Assembly (NCBI RefSeq): GCF_014042345.1
Contig: NZ_JACEZT010000006.1
Location: 1 to 64,000 of the forward strand
DNA: 64,000 bases
Origin: Rugamonas brunnea
GTDB taxonomy: Bacteria > Pseudomonadota > Gammaproteobacteria > Burkholderiales > Burkholderiaceae_D
Direction of reading: 5' to 3'
Shown here: piece after piece, positions 61,781 through 64,000 of the stretch
How positions within the stretch are numbered: the stretch's first letter is position 1
Layout: every line of letters begins with the position of its first letter
Position numbers and translations under genes: made by a program
Notes under the pieces: model-generated
Told to the model about the DNA's origin: nothing
The model's database searches: none
The model's input: only the letters and a program-made list of their open reading frames with translations

Positions 61781-64000
61781 TTACTCGTAATCGCTCATCG
61801 GCGCGCAGCCGCAGAACAGGTTACGGTCGCCGTACACGTTGTCGGCGCGGCCGACCGGCGGCCAGTACTTCTGCTTGCGCAGCGATGGCACAGGATAGGC
61901 CGCCACTTCGCGGCTGTACTTGTGCTCCCAGGTGTCGGCCGTCAGCATTTCGGCCGTGTGCGGCGCGCCCTTGAGCGGGTTGTCGGTGCGGTCGAATTCG
62001 CCCGATTCCACTTTCGCGATCTCCATGCGGATGGCGATCATGGCGTCGATGAAGCGGTCCATCTCGGCCTTCGATTCGCTCTCGGTCGGCTCGATCATCA
62101 GCGTGCCCGGCACCGGGAAGCTCATGGTCGGGGCGTGGAAGCCGAAGTCCATCAGGCGCTTGGCCACGTCTTCGTTGCTGATGCCGGTGGCGTCCTGCAG
62201 CGGACGCAGGTCCAGGATGCATTCGTGCGCCACCAGGCCGTCGTGGCCCGAGTACAGCACCGGATAGTGCGGCGCCAGACGGCGGGCGATGTAGTTGGCC
62301 GCCAGGATCGCGGTCTCGGTGGCCGCCGTCAGGCCTTCGGCGCCCATCATGGCGATGTACATCCACGAGATCGGCAGGATGCTGGCCGAGCCGAACGCCG
62401 CCGCGCTGACGGCGCCGATGCCCGCTTCGTCGCGCTGGTAGCCGGACGAGCGCTGGTTAGGCAGGAACTTGGCCAGGTGCGCGCCCACGCCGATCGGACC
62501 CACGCCGGGGCCGCCGCCGCCGTGCGGAATGCAGAAGGTCTTGTGCAGGTTCAGGTGCGACACGTCACCGCCGAAGCTGCCCGGCGCGGCCACGCCGACC
62601 AGCGCGTTCATGTTGGCGCCGTCGATGTAGACCTGGCCGCCGTGGCTGTGGATGATCTGGCACAGTTCCTGGATGCCTTCTTCGAACACGCCGTGGGTCG
62701 ATGGGTAGGTCACCATCACGCAGGCCAGGTTCTTCGAGTGCAGTTCAGCCTTGGCCTTCAGGTCGGCCAGATCCACGTTGCCGCTGGCGTCGCAGGCGGT
62801 CACCACCACCTGCATGCCGACCATGTTGGCCGACGCCGGGTTGGTGCCGTGCGCCGAGGACGGGATCAGGCAGATGTTGCGGTGGCCTTCGCCGCGCGAC
62901 TCGTGGTAGGCCTTGATCACCAGCAGGCCGGCGTATTCGCCTTGCGAACCGGCGTTCGGCTGCAGCGACACGGCCGCGTAGCCGGTCAGCGCGCACAGCA
63001 TCTCTTCCAGCTGGGCGATCATTTCGCGGTAGCCGACCGTCTGCGCGTCCGGCGCGAACGGGTGGATGTTGGAGAACTCGGGCCAGGTCACGGGCACCAT
63101 TTCGCTGGTGGCGTTCAGCTTCATCGTGCACGAGCCGAGCGGGATCATGGTGCGGTCCAGCGCCAGGTCCTTGTCGGCCAGCGCGCGCAGGTAGCGCAGC
63201 ATTTCGTGTTCCGAGTGGTAGCGGTTGAACACAGGGTGGTCGAGGTAGCTGCTGCTGCGGTTCAGGGCGGCCGGGAAGGCGTCGGCCACCGATGCTTCGA
63301 TCGCGTCGAACGCAGGCTTGGCGCCGTTGGCGCCGTCGGCGAAGATGGTCCACAGCAGTTCGATGTCGTCGCGCGTGGTGGTCTCGTCCAGCGACAGGCC
63401 GACGTGGTTGGCGTCGACCTTGCGCAGGTTGACGCCGTTGGCTACGGCCACCGCGTGCAGTTGCTCGGCGCGTGCCGTCTGCACGGTCAGCGTGTCGAAG
63501 TAGCTGTCATTGGCCAGCGTGTAGCCCAGTGCTTTCAGGCCGGCGGCCAGCACGCCCGTGTAGCGGTGCACGCGCTGCGCGATCTGGCGCAGGCCGGCAG
63601 GGCCGTGGTAGACGGCGTACATGGACGCGATCACGGCCAGCAGCACTTGCGCGGTGCAGATGTTGGAGGTGGCTTTCTCGCGGCGGATGTGCTGCTCGCG
63701 CGTCTGCAGGGCCAGGCGGTAGGCCTTGTTGCCTTGCGAGTCGATGGTCACGCCGACCAGGCGGCCCGACATGCTGCGCTTGAATTCGTCGCGGGTGGAC
63801 AGGTAGCCGGCGTGCGGGCCGCCGAAACCGAGCGGCACGCCGAAGCGCTGGCTGTTACCGACGACGACGTCGGCGCCCCATTCGCCCGGTGGCGTGAGCA
63901 TGGTCAGGGCCAGCAGGTCGGCCGCCACCACCACCATCGCGCCGCGCGCCTTGACGGCGGCCACGTCCTGTTTATAGTCGCGCACCGTGCCGTTCACGCC
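61781..64000 (-). CDS. gcvP: Glycine dehydrogenase (decarboxylating), P protein (partial, N-terminus off the right edge)
   Basis: The P protein decarboxylates glycine with PLP in the glycine cleavage system. About 740 C-terminal residues are visible of the usual 950-960. Motifs include [33 protein letters not shown], the PLP-lysine region [20 protein letters not shown], and the C-terminal [20 protein letters not shown]. The frame continues past the window edge without a start. gcvT and gcvH, if present, would lie to the right. Confidence 0.97.
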   Translation of the reverse strand, partial: GVNGTVRDYKQDVAAVKARGAMVVVAADLLALTMLTPPGEWGADVVVGNSQRFGVPLGFGGPHAGYLSTRDEFKRSMSGRLVGVTIDSQGNKAYRLALQTREQHIRREKATSNICTAQVLLAVIASMYAVYHGPAGLRQIAQRVHRYTGVLAAGLKALGYTLANDSYFDTLTVQTARAEQLHAVAVANGVNLRKVDANHVGLSLDETTTRDDIELLWTIFADGANGAKPAFDAIEASVADAFPAALNRSSSYLDHPVFNRYHSEHEMLRYLRALADKDLALDRTMIPLGSCTMKLNATSEMVPVTWPEFSNIHPFAPDAQTVGYREMIAQLEEMLCALTGYAAVSLQPNAGSQGEYAGLLVIKAYHESRGEGHRNICLIPSSAHGTNPASANMVGMQVVVTACDASGNVDLADLKAKAELHSKNLACVMVTYPSTHGVFEEGIQELCQIIHSHGGQVYIDGANMNALVGVAAPGSFGGDVSHLNLHKTFCIPHGGGGPGVGPIGVGAHLAKFLPNQRSSGYQRDEAGIGAVSAAAFGSASILPISWMYIAMMGAEGLTAATETAILAANYIARRLAPHYPVLYSGHDGLVAHECILDLRPLQDATGISNEDVAKRLMDFGFHAPTMSFPVPGTLMIEPTESESKAEMDRFIDAMIAIRMEIAKVESGEFDRTDNPLKGAPHTAEMLTADTWEHKYSREVAAYPVPSLRKQKYWPPVGRADNVYGDRNLFCGCAPMSDYE

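Noticed and set aside
1..64000. CRISPR arrays, prophage or transposase genes
   Set aside because: No regularly spaced repeats, integrase, phage structural or transposase signatures were seen on either strand.

Overview
The window is GC-rich bacterial chromosome with no sign of plasmid, prophage or insertion-sequence DNA. Gene order thrS-infC-rpmI-rplT-pheS-pheT-ihfA-merR, the protein sequences, and long spurious antisense reading frames typical of high GC point to a betaproteobacterium of the Burkholderiales, most likely Oxalobacteraceae (Janthinobacterium/Duganella/Massilia-like). This placement is inference; there is no rRNA in the window.

Layout. 1-10.8 kb: a flagellar export and motor block. 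fliF and fliE run leftwards, divergent from an overlapping run fliM-like/fliN/fliP/fliQ/fliR/flhB/flhA, followed by convergent fliK-like and short-flagellin genes. The order, the absence of fliO and the divergent FliM resemble lateral (Flag-2) systems rather than a primary polar flagellum. 11-22 kb: metabolism and stress genes: ETF-ubiquinone oxidoreductase, an SDR enzyme, a PAS-LuxR regulator divergent from scoAB (3-oxoacid CoA-transferase), dctA, bdhA, an alpha/beta hydrolase, a RidA protein and monofunctional relA. 22-28 kb: a 1,199-residue RTX protein with a hexanucleotide tract upstream, and an OmpR/PhoQ-type two-component pair. 28-36.5 kb: twin tRNA-Val genes with a clear sigma-70 promoter, then the translation cluster thrS, infC (AUA start), rpmI, rplT, pheS, pheT, ihfA and merR. 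36.5-44.3 kb: signal transduction: a NarL-type regulator with its kinase, a Crp/Fnr regulator whose gene overlaps the kinase tail-to-tail, a chemoreceptor and a second OmpR-type pair. 44.4-52.4 kb: a type IV pilus minor-pilin operon (pilE-like, fimT, pilV, pilW, pilX, pilY1) behind a repeat-dense promoter region. 52.5-64 kb: prfC, a leftward TonB receptor/YfiR-like/GGDEF-EAL operon, a small membrane protein, a periplasmic Cache protein next to a second chemoreceptor, and the C-terminal part of gcvP.

Much of the window concerns surface behaviour: lateral-type flagella, chemoreceptors, type IV pili, an RTX surface protein and c-di-GMP control. A second theme is use of 3-hydroxybutyrate and acetoacetate (bdhA, scoAB) with dicarboxylate uptake. 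Three copies of a palindromic element with a shared outer stem (AACCGGGGTCAGGTCATGCC or a close variant) each occupy the gap between two convergent genes, where they probably terminate transcription from both sides. The best candidates for follow-up are these elements, the Flag-2-like locus, the TonB/YfiR/GGDEF-EAL operon, and the promoter regions of the pilin and RTX genes.
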